DNA of 38,001 bases from a bacterium (GCA_035308905.1 DATGFS010000061.1:1-38001), one strand, 5' to 3'. Shown: positions 22,953-31,814, counted from the stretch's first letter. Notes: generated by a model not told the origin, from the letters alone. Numbers and translations are program-made.

Positions 22953-24157
22953 CCCGGCCGCTCGACGTCCTCGTGGTGGGCGGGGGCCCTGCGGGTGCCG
23001 CGACCGCGGCGCTCCTTGCGCGGCGAGGGTACCGCACCGTGATCGTCGACCGCGCCGTCTTCCCGCGCCCCAAGCCGTGCGGCGATTATCTCAACCCGGG
23101 CTGCGATGAGCTGCTCGAACGGCTGGGTGTCCGCGACGCGGTGGCGCGCGCGGCCGCGCCGGTGAGCGGCATGCGGCTCGTGACCGCGGACGGCGCCGCG
23201 GCCTCCCTTCCGTTCCCGCACCGCAACGGCTGGGCGCTTCAGCGGTCGCGGCTGGATCAGACGCTGCTCGATCACGCCGTCCGCGCCGGCGCCCTCGTTC
23301 GGGACGGCAGCCGGCTCGCCGCGCTCGAGCCTCAAGCCCGCGCCGTCCGCGTGACCGTGGAACGCGGCGGGCGCGAGGAGTGCTATACCGCGCGGCTCGT
23401 CGTCGGCGCGGACGGCCTGCGATCGGCGGTGGCGCGGGCGGCGGCCGTCGCCGCCCCCGCGCGGCACGGACGGTATACCGTCGGCGCCTATCTCGCAGGC
23501 GTCGACGGTTCCGCCGGCGGGAATGGATCCGGCGGCGGCGGCCGGTGGGGCGAGATCCATCTCCGGCGCGACGGCTACTGCGGGGTCGCGCATCTTCCGG
23601 GCGGGCTGGCCAACGTCACGCTGGCCGTCCCGCGGCACGTGGTGCGCGCCTGGCGCGGTGATCTCGAGGCGGGCTATTGGGCGTGGCTGCGCGGATGTCC
23701 GGGGCTCCGCGACCGGCTCGCGCGCGCGGAAAGAACCGGTCCGCTGACGGCGGTCGGGCCCCTCGGCTATTACCGGCACCGCGCCGGCCGCGGCCGCGTG
23801 CTGCTCGTCGGCGACGCCGCGGCCCACCTCGATCCGATGACCGGACAGGGCGTATACCTCGCGCTGCGCGGCGCCGAGTTGTGCGCCGCGATCGCCGCGG
23901 ACGCGCTCGAAGGCACCGGCGTCCCGCGGCTTCGAGCCTACGCGCTCGCGCGCGCGCGCGAATTCGGCCCGGTCTTCGCGGGGTCCCGCCTCGTGCAGGC
24001 GCTGGCCTTTCGTCCGGCGATCGTTCGCCGCACCGCGGTCCAACTGGCGCGGTATCCCGATCTCGGGAAACGGCTCATCGGCATGATCGGCAACACCGAC
24101 GGCCTGGGCGCCGTGTTCCATCCGGCCGTCCTTCCGCGCCTCATGGGGTGGGCGTAG
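22949..24157 (+). CDS. FAD-dependent oxidoreductase of the geranylgeranyl-reductase type
   Basis: 402 residues. Dinucleotide-binding VVGGGPAGAATA (9-20), then DRAVFPRPKPCGDYLNPG, a hallmark of the geranylgeranyl reductase/halogenase-like subgroup. The second FAD motif is LLVGDAAAHLDPMTGQGV, with the GD aspartate near residue 290. A glycine/serine-rich insertion (SAGGNGSGGGG) occurs near the middle. The enzyme may reduce double bonds or oxidise a polyketide or isoprenoid chain; which is not readable. It is coupled to the methyltransferase and precedes the cyclase-like gene by one base. Confidence 0.85.
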   Translation: MTRPLDVLVVGGGPAGAATAALLARRGYRTVIVDRAVFPRPKPCGDYLNPGCDELLERLGVRDAVARAAAPVSGMRLVTADGAAASLPFPHRNGWALQRSRLDQTLLDHAVRAGALVRDGSRLAALEPQARAVRVTVERGGREECYTARLVVGADGLRSAVARAAAVAAPARHGRYTVGAYLAGVDGSAGGNGSGGGGRWGEIHLRRDGYCGVAHLPGGLANVTLAVPRHVVRAWRGDLEAGYWAWLRGCPGLRDRLARAERTGPLTAVGPLGYYRHRAGRGRVLLVGDAAAHLDPMTGQGVYLALRGAELCAAIAADALEGTGVPRLRAYALARAREFGPVFAGSRLVQALAFRPAIVRRTAVQLARYPDLGKRLIGMIGNTDGLGAVFHPAVLPRLMGWA

Positions 24158-24158
24158 C

Positions 24159-24620
24159 GTGCACACGGAAACCGCGGTGCGGATTCGAGGCCCGGTCGAC
24201 GCGATCTTCCGCTACGCCGCGCAGGTCGAGCACTGGCCGCGCATCCTTCCGCACTACCGCGGTGTCCGCGTCCTCGCCGTCGACGGCGCCGGCCGGCTCG
24301 TCGAGATGAGGGCGCGCCGCGGCTGGATTCCGATCTGGTGGTGGGCACGGCAGATCGTGCAGCCGCGGGAACGGCGCATCCGCTTCACGCATGTGCGCGG
24401 CGTGACGCGCGGCATGGAGGTGGAGTGGCGCTTCGAACCCGTGCCCGGCGGCGATGTGGCAGTCTCGATCGTGCACGATCTGGACCTTGGCTGGCCGATC
24501 GTCGGGCGCGCCGTCGCGCGGTCGATCATTGGACCGCTGTTCATCGAACCGACCGCGAGGGCCACGCTGGGCCACATCAAGCGGCTCGTGGAAACGAGCC
24601 CCCCGGAGACCGTTTCGTGA
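24159..24620 (+). CDS. SRPBCC / polyketide cyclase-like protein
   Basis: 153 residues. The START-like helix-grip opening is ETAVRIRGPVDAIFRYAAQV followed by WPRILPHYRGVRVL, and the C-terminal helix is TARATLGHIKRLVE. These proteins bind hydrophobic ligands and include aromatic polyketide cyclases. A hydrophobic WIPIWWWARQ loop stands out. GTG at 24159 starts one base after the reductase stop and has GGGGTGGG upstream. Its role in the cassette, cyclising or carrying the product, is inferred. Confidence 0.78.
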   Translation: MHTETAVRIRGPVDAIFRYAAQVEHWPRILPHYRGVRVLAVDGAGRLVEMRARRGWIPIWWWARQIVQPRERRIRFTHVRGVTRGMEVEWRFEPVPGGDVAVSIVHDLDLGWPIVGRAVARSIIGPLFIEPTARATLGHIKRLVETSPPETVS

Positions 24621-24697
24621 CACGGTGGGGGGAAAAACGCGCCCGGACGGCGGGCTCGAGATCTCGAAGGTTGCACGCCAGACCGCGGGGGTGAATT

Positions 24698-25942
24698 GTG
24701 ACGGATACGGGACGCCGCGTCGTCGTCACCGGAATCGGCGCGGTCACGCCGATCGGATGCGGCGCCGGGGGCCTCTACGACGGGCTCCGGCGCGAGCGTT
24801 CGGCGGTCGGACACATCACGCGGTTCGACGCGGCCGCGTTCAACAGCCGTGTGGCCGGCGAGGTCACGGACTTCGACCCCGCAGCCTTCATCGAGCCGAG
24901 GCGGCTCCGCCGCCTCGACCGCTACGCGCAGTTCGCGCTCGCGAGCGCCCGCATGGCGATCGACGACGCGGGGCTGCGTCTCGAGGACGAGAACCGCGAT
25001 GCGATCGGGTGCTTCGTCGGCTCGGCCCTCGGCGGGGCCGCGTTCGCCGAAGAACAGCACGCCGTCTTCCTGAGCCAGGGCGTGCGCCGGATCCGGCCGA
25101 CGCTGGCGCTGTCGGTGTTCTGCGGCGCCGCGTCCTGCAACGTCGCGATCGAACACGACCTCCGCGGCCCGTCCAGCGCCAACTCGGACAGCTGCTCGAG
25201 CGGCGCGATCGCGATCGGGCAGGCGTTCCGGACGGTCCGCGACGGCTACGCCGACGTGATGGTCGCCGGCGGTGTGGAGGCGCCGCTCGCGCCGCTGACG
25301 TTCGCCGCGTTCGACGTGATCCGGGCGATGTCGACCCACAACGACGAGCCGGCGCGCGCCTGCCGTCCGTTCGATCGGACGCGCGACGGGTTCGTAATGG
25401 CCGAGGGCGCGGCGCTGCTGGTGCTCGAGGAACGCGAGCACGCCCGCCGCCGGGGCGCCCGGATCTACGGCAGCGTCCTCGGCTTCGGCGCGACGAACGA
25501 CGCCCACCACATGACGGCTCCGCTGCCGTCGGGGACCCAGGCCGCCCGCGCGATGCGGCTCGCCCTCGCCGAAGCCGGTGTCGCGGCGGAGGACATCGAC
25601 TACGTCAACGCGCACGGCAGCGGCACCCCCCTCAACGACTCCACGGAGACGCTCGCGGTCAAGCAGGTCCTCGGAGATCACGCCTATCGGGTGCCCGTCA
25701 GCGCCACGAAGGCGATGCACGGGCACGCGCTCGGCGCCACCGGCGCGATCGAGGCGGCCAGCTGCTTCCTCAGCCTGCGGCACCGCTACGTTCCGCCCAC
25801 GCTCAACCTCGAGGCGCCGGACGAGGCCTGCGATCTCGACTACGTGCGCGACCGCGGCCGGGAGATGCCGCTGCGCCACATTCTCAGCAACTCGTTCGGC
25901 TTCGGCGGCATCAACGCGGCGCTCGTCTTCGGGCTGGGGTAA
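24698..25942 (+). CDS. beta-ketoacyl synthase (FabF/KAS II-like) of the cassette
   Basis: 414 residues, full-length thiolase fold. Catalytic cysteine C166 is in NSDSCSSGAIAIG, where housekeeping FabF has a TAC motif. Histidines are H306 (NAHGSGTPLND) and H343 (KAMHGHALGATG), with K338. The C-terminal GFGGINAALVF is typical. The altered nucleophile context suggests a specialised subgroup rather than the primary fatty-acid enzyme. GTG at 24698 has GGGGGTGA about 5 nt upstream. No ACP gene fits in the 77-bp gap before it, so the acyl carrier must come from elsewhere. Confidence 0.88.
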   Translation: MTDTGRRVVVTGIGAVTPIGCGAGGLYDGLRRERSAVGHITRFDAAAFNSRVAGEVTDFDPAAFIEPRRLRRLDRYAQFALASARMAIDDAGLRLEDENRDAIGCFVGSALGGAAFAEEQHAVFLSQGVRRIRPTLALSVFCGAASCNVAIEHDLRGPSSANSDSCSSGAIAIGQAFRTVRDGYADVMVAGGVEAPLAPLTFAAFDVIRAMSTHNDEPARACRPFDRTRDGFVMAEGAALLVLEEREHARRRGARIYGSVLGFGATNDAHHMTAPLPSGTQAARAMRLALAEAGVAAEDIDYVNAHGSGTPLNDSTETLAVKQVLGDHAYRVPVSATKAMHGHALGATGAIEAASCFLSLRHRYVPPTLNLEAPDEACDLDYVRDRGREMPLRHILSNSFGFGGINAALVFGLG

Positions 25943-26002
25943 CGATCGGATCGAGGCAACCGCGGCCCACGCGGCGAATGCAACCCCAGGGGGGGTGATG
26001 CG

Positions 26003-26701
26003 ATGAGGATGCTGTGGATCGGCGCCGCCCTTGCCGTCGCGGCGGGCCTCACAGGCGCTGCGCCCGTCTCGGCGCAGACGGCGTGTCAACAAATCCAGAT
26101 TGCGACGACGCGGACGTCGAGCCCGATCTCGGCCACCCCGCTCGACGCCATCGCCTTTCCCGTTCAACTCTCCCCGGCCACGGCCACGGTCGTCCGGCAG
26201 ATCCTCGTGTGTCCGCCGGGCGCCACGCCGCCGCCCGCGATCATGCCCGGTCCTTTCGTGATCGGTACGCCGGTCTTCGGCGTACCCGCGTTCGAGACGC
26301 CGATCTTCGGTCCCGCCTTCGGGATACCGGGGCATTATTCGAGCGCGCCGCCGCTCCCGGCGCCGGGCCCGGGCGCGCCGCCGCGGATGGTGGGCGCCGC
26401 GCCCGCGGACACCGTGCGCGCGCTCGCGACGCAGGCCGCGCGGTTCGACCGCACGGTCGTGACCGTCACCGGAACCGCGGCCGACGTCGCGCCGGCCGCG
26501 GACGCGCGGGGCGCGCCGATCACGACGTTCCGCCTGGAAGCCCAGGGCGCATCGGTGGGCGTGGTCGTGTGGGGGCGCGCAGTCGTGCGGGCGGGCGAAA
26601 CCGTTCGCGTGAGCGGACCCTTCTACACCTCGACGCCGTTTGTCGGGGTGTCCGGCACTCCCTGGCACGACGTGATCGAAGCCGACCTCCTCGAGCGATA
26701 G
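26003..26701 (+). CDS. secreted proline-rich protein of unknown function
   Basis: 232 residues; signal peptide with likely cut after PVSA-QT. The mature part has a Pro/Gly/Phe-rich segment (about 88-125) with near-repeats GTPVFGVPAF and ETPIFGPAFG, then a compact beta-rich domain (VVTVTGTAADV to GETVRVSGPFY) that resembles small OB-like exported folds. No family assigned. GGGGGTGATGCG precedes the ATG. It lies 60 nt after the condensing enzyme on the same strand and may be in its transcript. Confidence 0.7.
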   Translation: MRMLWIGAALAVAAGLTGAAPVSAQTACQQIQIATTRTSSPISATPLDAIAFPVQLSPATATVVRQILVCPPGATPPPAIMPGPFVIGTPVFGVPAFETPIFGPAFGIPGHYSSAPPLPAPGPGAPPRMVGAAPADTVRALATQAARFDRTVVTVTGTAADVAPAADARGAPITTFRLEAQGASVGVVVWGRAVVRAGETVRVSGPFYTSTPFVGVSGTPWHDVIEADLLER

Positions 26702-26720
26702 GCCGTCCGATCGAGCCCCG

Positions 26721-28043
26721 CTAGCCCTTCGCCCGCTCGTCGATGACGCGGCGGAGCTTGCCGCCTTCGCTTCTCGGCAGGCTGCCCGGGGCCTGAAGCG
26801 TTATGCGCGCGGCGATGCCGATCACGCCGCGGAGGCGATCGGCGATCCGCCGCCGCAGGTCATCCGCGGCCGCCACGTCTCCCCGGGGCGCGGGCGGCTG
26901 CGCGGCGTCCGGCGCCACCTCCACCCGCACCTCGAGCGAGTCCAGCGTCCGTTCGCGCGCGACGACCAGCTGGTAGTTGGGCGAGAGCTCGTCGAACTGC
27001 ATCACCACCGCTTCGATCTGCGACGGGAACACGTTGATGCCGCGGATGATGAGCATGTCGTCGGTGCGGCCGACGATGAGCGACATCCGGACGGAGGTGC
27101 GGCCGCAGACGCAGGGCGCGGGATCGAGGGAGGCGAGGTCGCCGGTGCGGTACCGGATCACCGGCAGCGCCTCCTTCGTGAGCGTCGTAAACACCAACTC
27201 CCCCACCTCGCCCGCGGCCACCGGTTCGCCGGTCCGCGGGTCGACCACCTCGACGAGGAAGTGGTCCTCGAAGACGTGGGAGCCGCGCTGCGCCTCGACG
27301 CACTCGTTGCTGACGCCGGGCCCGATCACTTCGCTGAGCCCGTAGATGTTCACGGCCTTCACCGGCAGCAGACGCTCGATCTGGCCGCGCATCGCCTCCG
27401 TCCACGGCTCCGCGCCGAGGACGGCCGAGCGGATCGTCAGGCTCCGCGGGTCGATGCCCCGGGCCGCGGCGGCCTCCCCCAGCGTGAGCATGTACGACGG
27501 CGTACAGGCGATCACGCGCGGCTTGAAGTCTTGTAAGAGCAGCAGCTGCCGCTCGGTGTTGCCGCCCGAGACCGGCACGACCGTGAGGCCCATCAGTTCG
27601 CCGCCGTAGTGCATGCCGAGCCCGCCGGTGAAGAGGCCGTACCCGTACGCGTTGTGAAATACGTCGCCCGGCCGCGCGCCGCTCGCCGCGAGGGACCGGG
27701 CGCACACGTCCGCCCACACGCCGAGATCGGCGCGCGTGTAGCCGACCACCGTGGGCTTCCCGGTCGTGCCCGACGACGCGTGCACGCGGACGACCTGGTC
27801 GAGCGGGACCGCGAACAGGCCGAACGGATAGTGATCCCGCAGATCCGCCTTCCGCGTGAACGGCAGCCGGCGAAGATCGTCGAGCGAGCGGACCTGGTCC
27901 GGACGGACGCCCGCGCGGTCGAACGCCTCGCGGTAGAACGGCACCTTCGCGTGAACGCGTGCCACGAGGTCCGCGAGACGCTGCCGCTGCAGGGCTTCGA
28001 GATCGGAGCGTGTCATCGTTTCCGCGGTGCGGTTCCAGATCAT
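26721..28043 (-). CDS. paaK: phenylacetate-CoA ligase
   Basis: 440 residues, the usual length. Adenylate-forming enzyme that activates phenylacetate or a related aryl acid with ATP and CoA. It shows VRVHASSGTTGKPTVVGYT (phosphate loop), NIYGLSEVIGPG, IRYRTGDLASLDP and the C-terminal hinge GRTDDMLIIRGINVFPSQIE. A zinc-like cysteine pair, CVCG, follows the hinge entry as in PaaK. The ATG at 28043 has GGGAGG 7 nt upstream and overlaps the MFS stop (ATGA). No paaABCDE genes are present here, so it may serve a single-step activation. Confidence 0.92.
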   Translation of the reverse strand: MIWNRTAETMTRSDLEALQRQRLADLVARVHAKVPFYREAFDRAGVRPDQVRSLDDLRRLPFTRKADLRDHYPFGLFAVPLDQVVRVHASSGTTGKPTVVGYTRADLGVWADVCARSLAASGARPGDVFHNAYGYGLFTGGLGMHYGGELMGLTVVPVSGGNTERQLLLLQDFKPRVIACTPSYMLTLGEAAAARGIDPRSLTIRSAVLGAEPWTEAMRGQIERLLPVKAVNIYGLSEVIGPGVSNECVEAQRGSHVFEDHFLVEVVDPRTGEPVAAGEVGELVFTTLTKEALPVIRYRTGDLASLDPAPCVCGRTSVRMSLIVGRTDDMLIIRGINVFPSQIEAVVMQFDELSPNYQLVVARERTLDSLEVRVEVAPDAAQPPAPRGDVAAADDLRRRIADRLRGVIGIAARITLQAPGSLPRSEGGKLRRVIDERAKG

Positions 28044-29242
28044 CCGGCTGCCTCCCTGATCTCGCCGCCGGGCGCGCCGGCGCGGTGTGGGAGCCCGAGC
28101 GCCGCCCCGAAGGTCGTGGCCGCGCCCGCAAACGCGGGCAGAAACGCCGCCGCCGGCAGGTGGGTGATGTCCCACGCGACGCCGCCCAACAGCGGCAGCA
28201 GAAACGAATAGCCGTAGCCGATGGCGAACATCCCCGCCGACACGTGGTGCACGTCGCGGGCCTCCGTGACGAGCGGTGGCAGCGCAAGCGACAGCACCAG
28301 CCCGAACGCGCAGCAGAAGCCGATCAACGCCGCGGCGACCACCCAGAACGCGGGCGGCGCGAGCAGAAACAAGGCGAGGCTCGCCGCGATCGCGACCGGG
28401 ACCACGACCAGCGACGCGCGGCGCCCGACGATGGCACGGGCCGCCGCGAGTGCGACCACCGACGCGGGCAACTGCCCCGCGTTGAGCGCCGCGAGGCATG
28501 GGCCGATGAGGTCGACCCGTCCGGCGGTCCGCAGGTAATCCGGGATGAAGGCGTTGGTGGCGAAATACGCGACGCCGACTCCGCCGAGCACGAGCCCGAG
28601 CCGCCACGTCTCCGCGGCGCGCCAATCGGGCCACCAGCGCGCCTCGGGGCCCACCGCGGCATCGGGCAGCCGCTCCCGGAGGACCAACATGAGGATGGCC
28701 GTCACCAGCGGCACAGCGGACCACGCCGCCAGCGCGGCCGGCCAACTCCCGCGCATGAACGGTAAGACGAGCGGCAGGGTCAGGCCGGCGCTCAACGTCT
28801 CCCCGACGAGCAACCCGTTCACGTAGAGCGCGGTGGCAAAGCCGATGCGGTCCGGGCACCACCGGGCGACCAACGCTGGCACCGCCGGCTGCATCACCGC
28901 GATCCCGACGCCCATCACAAACGTCATCGCAAACAACATCGCGATCGACGGGCCGACGCCGCGCAGCGCCGACGAGAGCGCGACCACGACGAGGCCGGCA
29001 ATCGCGGCGCGGCGCGCGCCGCCGCGCGCGATCAGGAGCGATCCCGGGACGGCCGCCGCGGCCAGCACCAGCACCGGGAGGCTCGTCAGCGCCCCCACCC
29101 CGGTCTCGCTCAACCCGAGGTCGCGGTGGATGAAGATGAGGACCGGCGGCAGGGCCAGCAGGGTCGCCCGCAGATCAACGCCCGCCAGCCACAGCACGGC
29201 CAGACGGGTGAACGTCGAGCGCTCCGGTTCTATGGACGTCAC
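28040..29242 (-). CDS. MFS permease of the CynX/NimT type
   Basis: 400 residues, about 12 membrane spans with a central charged loop (around 200-215). The N-terminal half has the MFS helix 2-3 pattern and LSSALRGVGPS-type motifs seen in CynX/NimT-like exporters. GTG at 29242 overlaps the upstream stop by 4 bp (GTGA), and its own stop overlaps paaK. The position between a molybdoenzyme and an aryl-CoA ligase suggests transport of an organic acid (inference). Confidence 0.85.
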   Translation of the reverse strand: MTSIEPERSTFTRLAVLWLAGVDLRATLLALPPVLIFIHRDLGLSETGVGALTSLPVLVLAAAAVPGSLLIARGGARRAAIAGLVVVALSSALRGVGPSIAMLFAMTFVMGVGIAVMQPAVPALVARWCPDRIGFATALYVNGLLVGETLSAGLTLPLVLPFMRGSWPAALAAWSAVPLVTAILMLVLRERLPDAAVGPEARWWPDWRAAETWRLGLVLGGVGVAYFATNAFIPDYLRTAGRVDLIGPCLAALNAGQLPASVVALAAARAIVGRRASLVVVPVAIAASLALFLLAPPAFWVVAAALIGFCCAFGLVLSLALPPLVTEARDVHHVSAGMFAIGYGYSFLLPLLGGVAWDITHLPAAAFLPAFAGAATTFGAALGLPHRAGAPGGEIREAAG

Positions 29243-29808
29243 CAGGGGTCGGAGTAGCGCTCTTCCTTCCAGGGATCGCCGCGGATGTGGTACCCGTTCT
29301 GCTCCCAGAAGCCCGGGCGCTCGCCGCGCATGAATTCGAGCCCGCGAACCCACTTCGCGCTCTTCCAGAAATACAGGCGCGGCACCACGAGCCGGCAGGG
29401 TCCGCCGTGCTCGGGCGTGAGCGGGCGGCCGTCGTGGGTGAACGCGAACAGGACGTCGTCCTGCATCAGGTCGTCGAGCCGGAGGTTCGTTGTGTAGTCG
29501 CCGTACGAGTGCACCATCACGAACGCCGCGCCCTCGCGGGGCCGCGCGCGGGCGATCACCTCGGACGCGGGCACCCCCTCGAACACGTTGTCGAACCGCG
29601 ACCAGGCGGTGACGCAGTGCACGTCGCAGCGAACGCTCTTTCGGGGCAGCGCGGTCCACTCATCCCACGTCCACCGCACGGGACTCTCGACCTCACCCTC
29701 CACGGCGAACGCCCACTTCGCGAGGTCGATGCGGGGAATGCCCCCATAGTAGAGCACCGGCCACTTTTCCGTGAGGGTCTGGCCGGGCGGCAGGCGGGGC
29801 GTCTCCAT
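29239..29808 (-). CDS. MsrP/sulfite-oxidase-like molybdopterin protein, cytosolic short form
   Basis: 189 residues from ATG 29808; a longer TTG start at 29868 would overlap the terminator region. The molybdopterin domain begins RLPPGQTLTEKWPVLYYG. The molybdenum-ligand cysteine is C65 in DVHCVTAWSRFDN, with VPASEVIARA and HGGPCRLVVPRLYFWKSAKW downstream. It lacks the Tat signal of MsrP and the dimerisation domain of true sulfite oxidases. No MsrQ partner is present. The reductase or oxidase substrate is unknown. It leads the operon with the MFS and PaaK genes. Confidence 0.82.
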   Translation of the reverse strand: METPRLPPGQTLTEKWPVLYYGGIPRIDLAKWAFAVEGEVESPVRWTWDEWTALPRKSVRCDVHCVTAWSRFDNVFEGVPASEVIARARPREGAAFVMVHSYGDYTTNLRLDDLMQDDVLFAFTHDGRPLTPEHGGPCRLVVPRLYFWKSAKWVRGLEFMRGERPGFWEQNGYHIRGDPWKEERYSDPW

Positions 29809-29884
29809 GCCGGGTTGTTCGGCTCGGAGGCGCGGCGCCCCTGGGATGCCGGCCGTGTGAAGAATCAAACCGGGACGCGAAAGA

Positions 29885-29913
29885 GGAACGGCGGGCAGGT
29901 CGCCCGCCGTTCC
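29885..29913 (-). terminator. intrinsic terminator of the exported FAD oxidoreductase gene
   Basis: GGAACGGCGGGC (29885-29896) pairs perfectly with GCCCGCCGTTCC (29902-29913) around a 5-nt loop. On the minus strand TCTTTC follows. It lies 21 nt after the oxidoreductase stop. Confidence 0.75.
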
Positions 29914-29934
29914 AGCGCGACAAACAGACGCGGC

Positions 29935-31500
29935 TTACGGCTTGGTGGGACGCGCGCCCTCAACCGGTGTGAGCGGCAGCACCGGCGGCCGTACGGCCGA
30001 TCCGCTGTGCAGCAGCCACGGCGGCGACGCCTCGCCGATCGAGGCGAGCGTATCCGGCAGCAGGTAGGCGCCTTGCCCGTGGAGACCGGCCTGCAGATCG
30101 TGGATCAGGGCCGGCTGCTCCAGGAGCTGCGGGATCGACACCCGCCGCTCGATCGACAGCACCGCCGCGAGCCCGGCGGCCTGCCCCTCTTCCATCGTCG
30201 TCGGCACGACGCGGCACGAGGCCGCGGCCGCGTACGTCGCGGAGATCGAGCGGCTCGCCATCACGAGGTTCCCGATCCCGTACGGCACGAGCGAGCGGAA
30301 CGGGATCGTATACACGAAGCGCTTCGGCGCGTACGGGTTGAACTCGCCGATCTTGTATGGATGGATGTCGATCGGGTAGCTCGCGACGCCGACGGCGTCC
30401 CAGAACACCCGGCTGTTCACGATGTCGTTGGCCGTCAGCGTGTAGAGCCCCCGGATGTGGCGCGTCTCGCGGATGTAGAGGTAGTCGGCGGTGCGCACCA
30501 GCGACGCCTTCGCGAAGCCCGGCGCCGTCTCGCGCAGGAAATCCATGAGCAGCGGCAGCTCCACTTTGGCGCGGCGCATGCCGTCCGCCACCGACGCCGG
30601 GTCGGTGCCGTCGACGCCGAACACCAGGAGCCCGTTGATCAGCACCGAGCGGTCGTTCTGCAGGCCGATGTTGAGGTCATAGATCGCCACGTTCGGCTGC
30701 GTCGGCTTGTACATCCGCATGATCGGGCCGTAGCCCCACACGTTGCCCTGGTAGAAACCGCCGCGGCGCATGTGCTGCTCGCGCGCGCCGCTCACGTAGG
30801 CGGTGACCTGGTGCCAGTTGACGTCCTTCACCTCGAACACCAGGGTCGCCGACATCATCGCGCGGTCGATGCCGGAATCCTCGCGGCCGATCGTAAACGG
30901 CGCACCGGCCATCGCGGCGACGTCGCCGTCGTCCGTCGCGTCGACCACGCGCTTCGCGCAGACCGTTTCCCGCGTCTGATGCGGGCCGTCGAAGACGACG
31001 CCGGTCACCCACGGACCGTTCATCAGCACCTCGACGGGTTTGCGGTGCAGCGTCAGCGTGATGAGAGGCTCGCGGCGGACCGCGTCCATGAAGACGCGCT
31101 TCGCGGTCTCGACGTCGAAGGTCATTCCGAGCTGCTTGTAGATTTCTGAAAAGACGCCGCGCGCAAGGTGCTCGCCGGTGAGACCGAAGTCCATGTCGAG
31201 CATGTTGAGCATGGCGCCGGTGAGATCACCGCCGAGGTAGGGCCGCGACTCGGTCATGTACACCGCGGTGCCCGTCCGCGCCGCGGCGAGGGCCGCGGCC
31301 ACGCCCGACGGGGTTCCGCCGACCACGAGCACCGGCGTCCGGACGTCGCACGCTTCGGCGACCCGCGGCGCATTCGGCACACCGGCGGCCGCCCGGCCTG
31401 CCGGCCCAAGCGCCATGGGCAGCGCGAGGATCACCGCCAACACGGAGGCCGCCCCCACGCGGACTCCGCGCCGCGCCACCATCGAATTCCCCACGCTCAT
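29935..31500 (-). CDS. exported FAD-dependent oxidoreductase (FAD_oxidored type)
   Basis: 521 residues from ATG 31500, with GGGGGG 3-4 nt upstream and a leader ORF overlapping it. Signal region with twin arginines (ARRGVRVGA) and a hydrophobic core (about 16-38) ending AGRAAAG. The FAD motif VLVVGGTPSGVAAALAA is the family form of GxGxxG; VDATDDGDVAAMAG is the second conserved region. As a cofactor protein with an RR signal beside tatC it is a candidate Tat substrate, although the motif lacks the usual S/T and F. The oxidised substrate is unknown. It has its own promoter and terminator. Confidence 0.83.
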   Translation of the reverse strand: MSVGNSMVARRGVRVGAASVLAVILALPMALGPAGRAAAGVPNAPRVAEACDVRTPVLVVGGTPSGVAAALAAARTGTAVYMTESRPYLGGDLTGAMLNMLDMDFGLTGEHLARGVFSEIYKQLGMTFDVETAKRVFMDAVRREPLITLTLHRKPVEVLMNGPWVTGVVFDGPHQTRETVCAKRVVDATDDGDVAAMAGAPFTIGREDSGIDRAMMSATLVFEVKDVNWHQVTAYVSGAREQHMRRGGFYQGNVWGYGPIMRMYKPTQPNVAIYDLNIGLQNDRSVLINGLLVFGVDGTDPASVADGMRRAKVELPLLMDFLRETAPGFAKASLVRTADYLYIRETRHIRGLYTLTANDIVNSRVFWDAVGVASYPIDIHPYKIGEFNPYAPKRFVYTIPFRSLVPYGIGNLVMASRSISATYAAAASCRVVPTTMEEGQAAGLAAVLSIERRVSIPQLLEQPALIHDLQAGLHGQGAYLLPDTLASIGEASPPWLLHSGSAVRPPVLPLTPVEGARPTKP

Positions 31501-31535
31501 GCGTCCCCCCGACGCCACGGCGTACAGTGCGCCAT
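31497..31535 (-). CDS. possible 12-residue leader peptide overlapping the oxidoreductase start
   Basis: MAHCTPWRRGDA, with AGGGG about 5 nt upstream and a stop that overlaps the oxidoreductase ATG (ATGA). It lies between the promoter and the main start, so it could couple or tune translation. The same frame can be extended upstream to a GTG at 31697 with GGAGG, but that longer form crosses the promoter and looks low-complexity. Confidence 0.35.
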   Translation of the reverse strand: MAHCTPWRRGDA

Positions 31536-31814
31536 AGCGACCCCTAACGGTACTAATACGCCATTATAGCAACGCCGGTTCGCTCCGCAATACCACGAGG
31601 ACCCTAGACGGCGGGGCAGCCGGGCGGGCCCCGGACGCGCCGGGACGGGCGCCGGAGACGGCTGGGACCACGGCGTCTGTATGCTTCCTTGATACACGGA
31701 TCCCTCCAGGCCGGCCGGGACGCCGGTCCGACCGAGGGCAGCACAGCCGCCGTCGGTCCAGGGTATTAGGAATATCCCCTGTCCGCGTGAATTGTGAACG
31801 TCGGTTCGCGACCG
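31501..31814. other. intergenic region between tatC and the FAD oxidoreductase gene
   Basis: 314 bp holding the oxidoreductase promoter and leader ORF at its left end. The remainder (about 31591-31814) is GC-rich, with short inverted repeats (GGCCGGCCGGG-type). I see no gene or RNA in it. Confidence 0.5.
31563..31590 (-). promoter_or_regulatory. extended -10 promoter of the FAD oxidoreductase gene
   Basis: Minus strand: TTGCGG (31590-31585), 16-bp spacer, TGC-TATAAT with the hexamer at 31568-31563. Transcription would start near 31556, about 56 nt before the ATG. It shares the TGnTATAAT form with the thrC and rplY promoters. Confidence 0.65.

Noticed and set aside
31497-31697. 66-codon ORF ending at the FAD oxidoreductase start
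   Set aside because: Low-complexity translation that spans the likely promoter. Only the last 12 codons are kept as a possible leader peptide.
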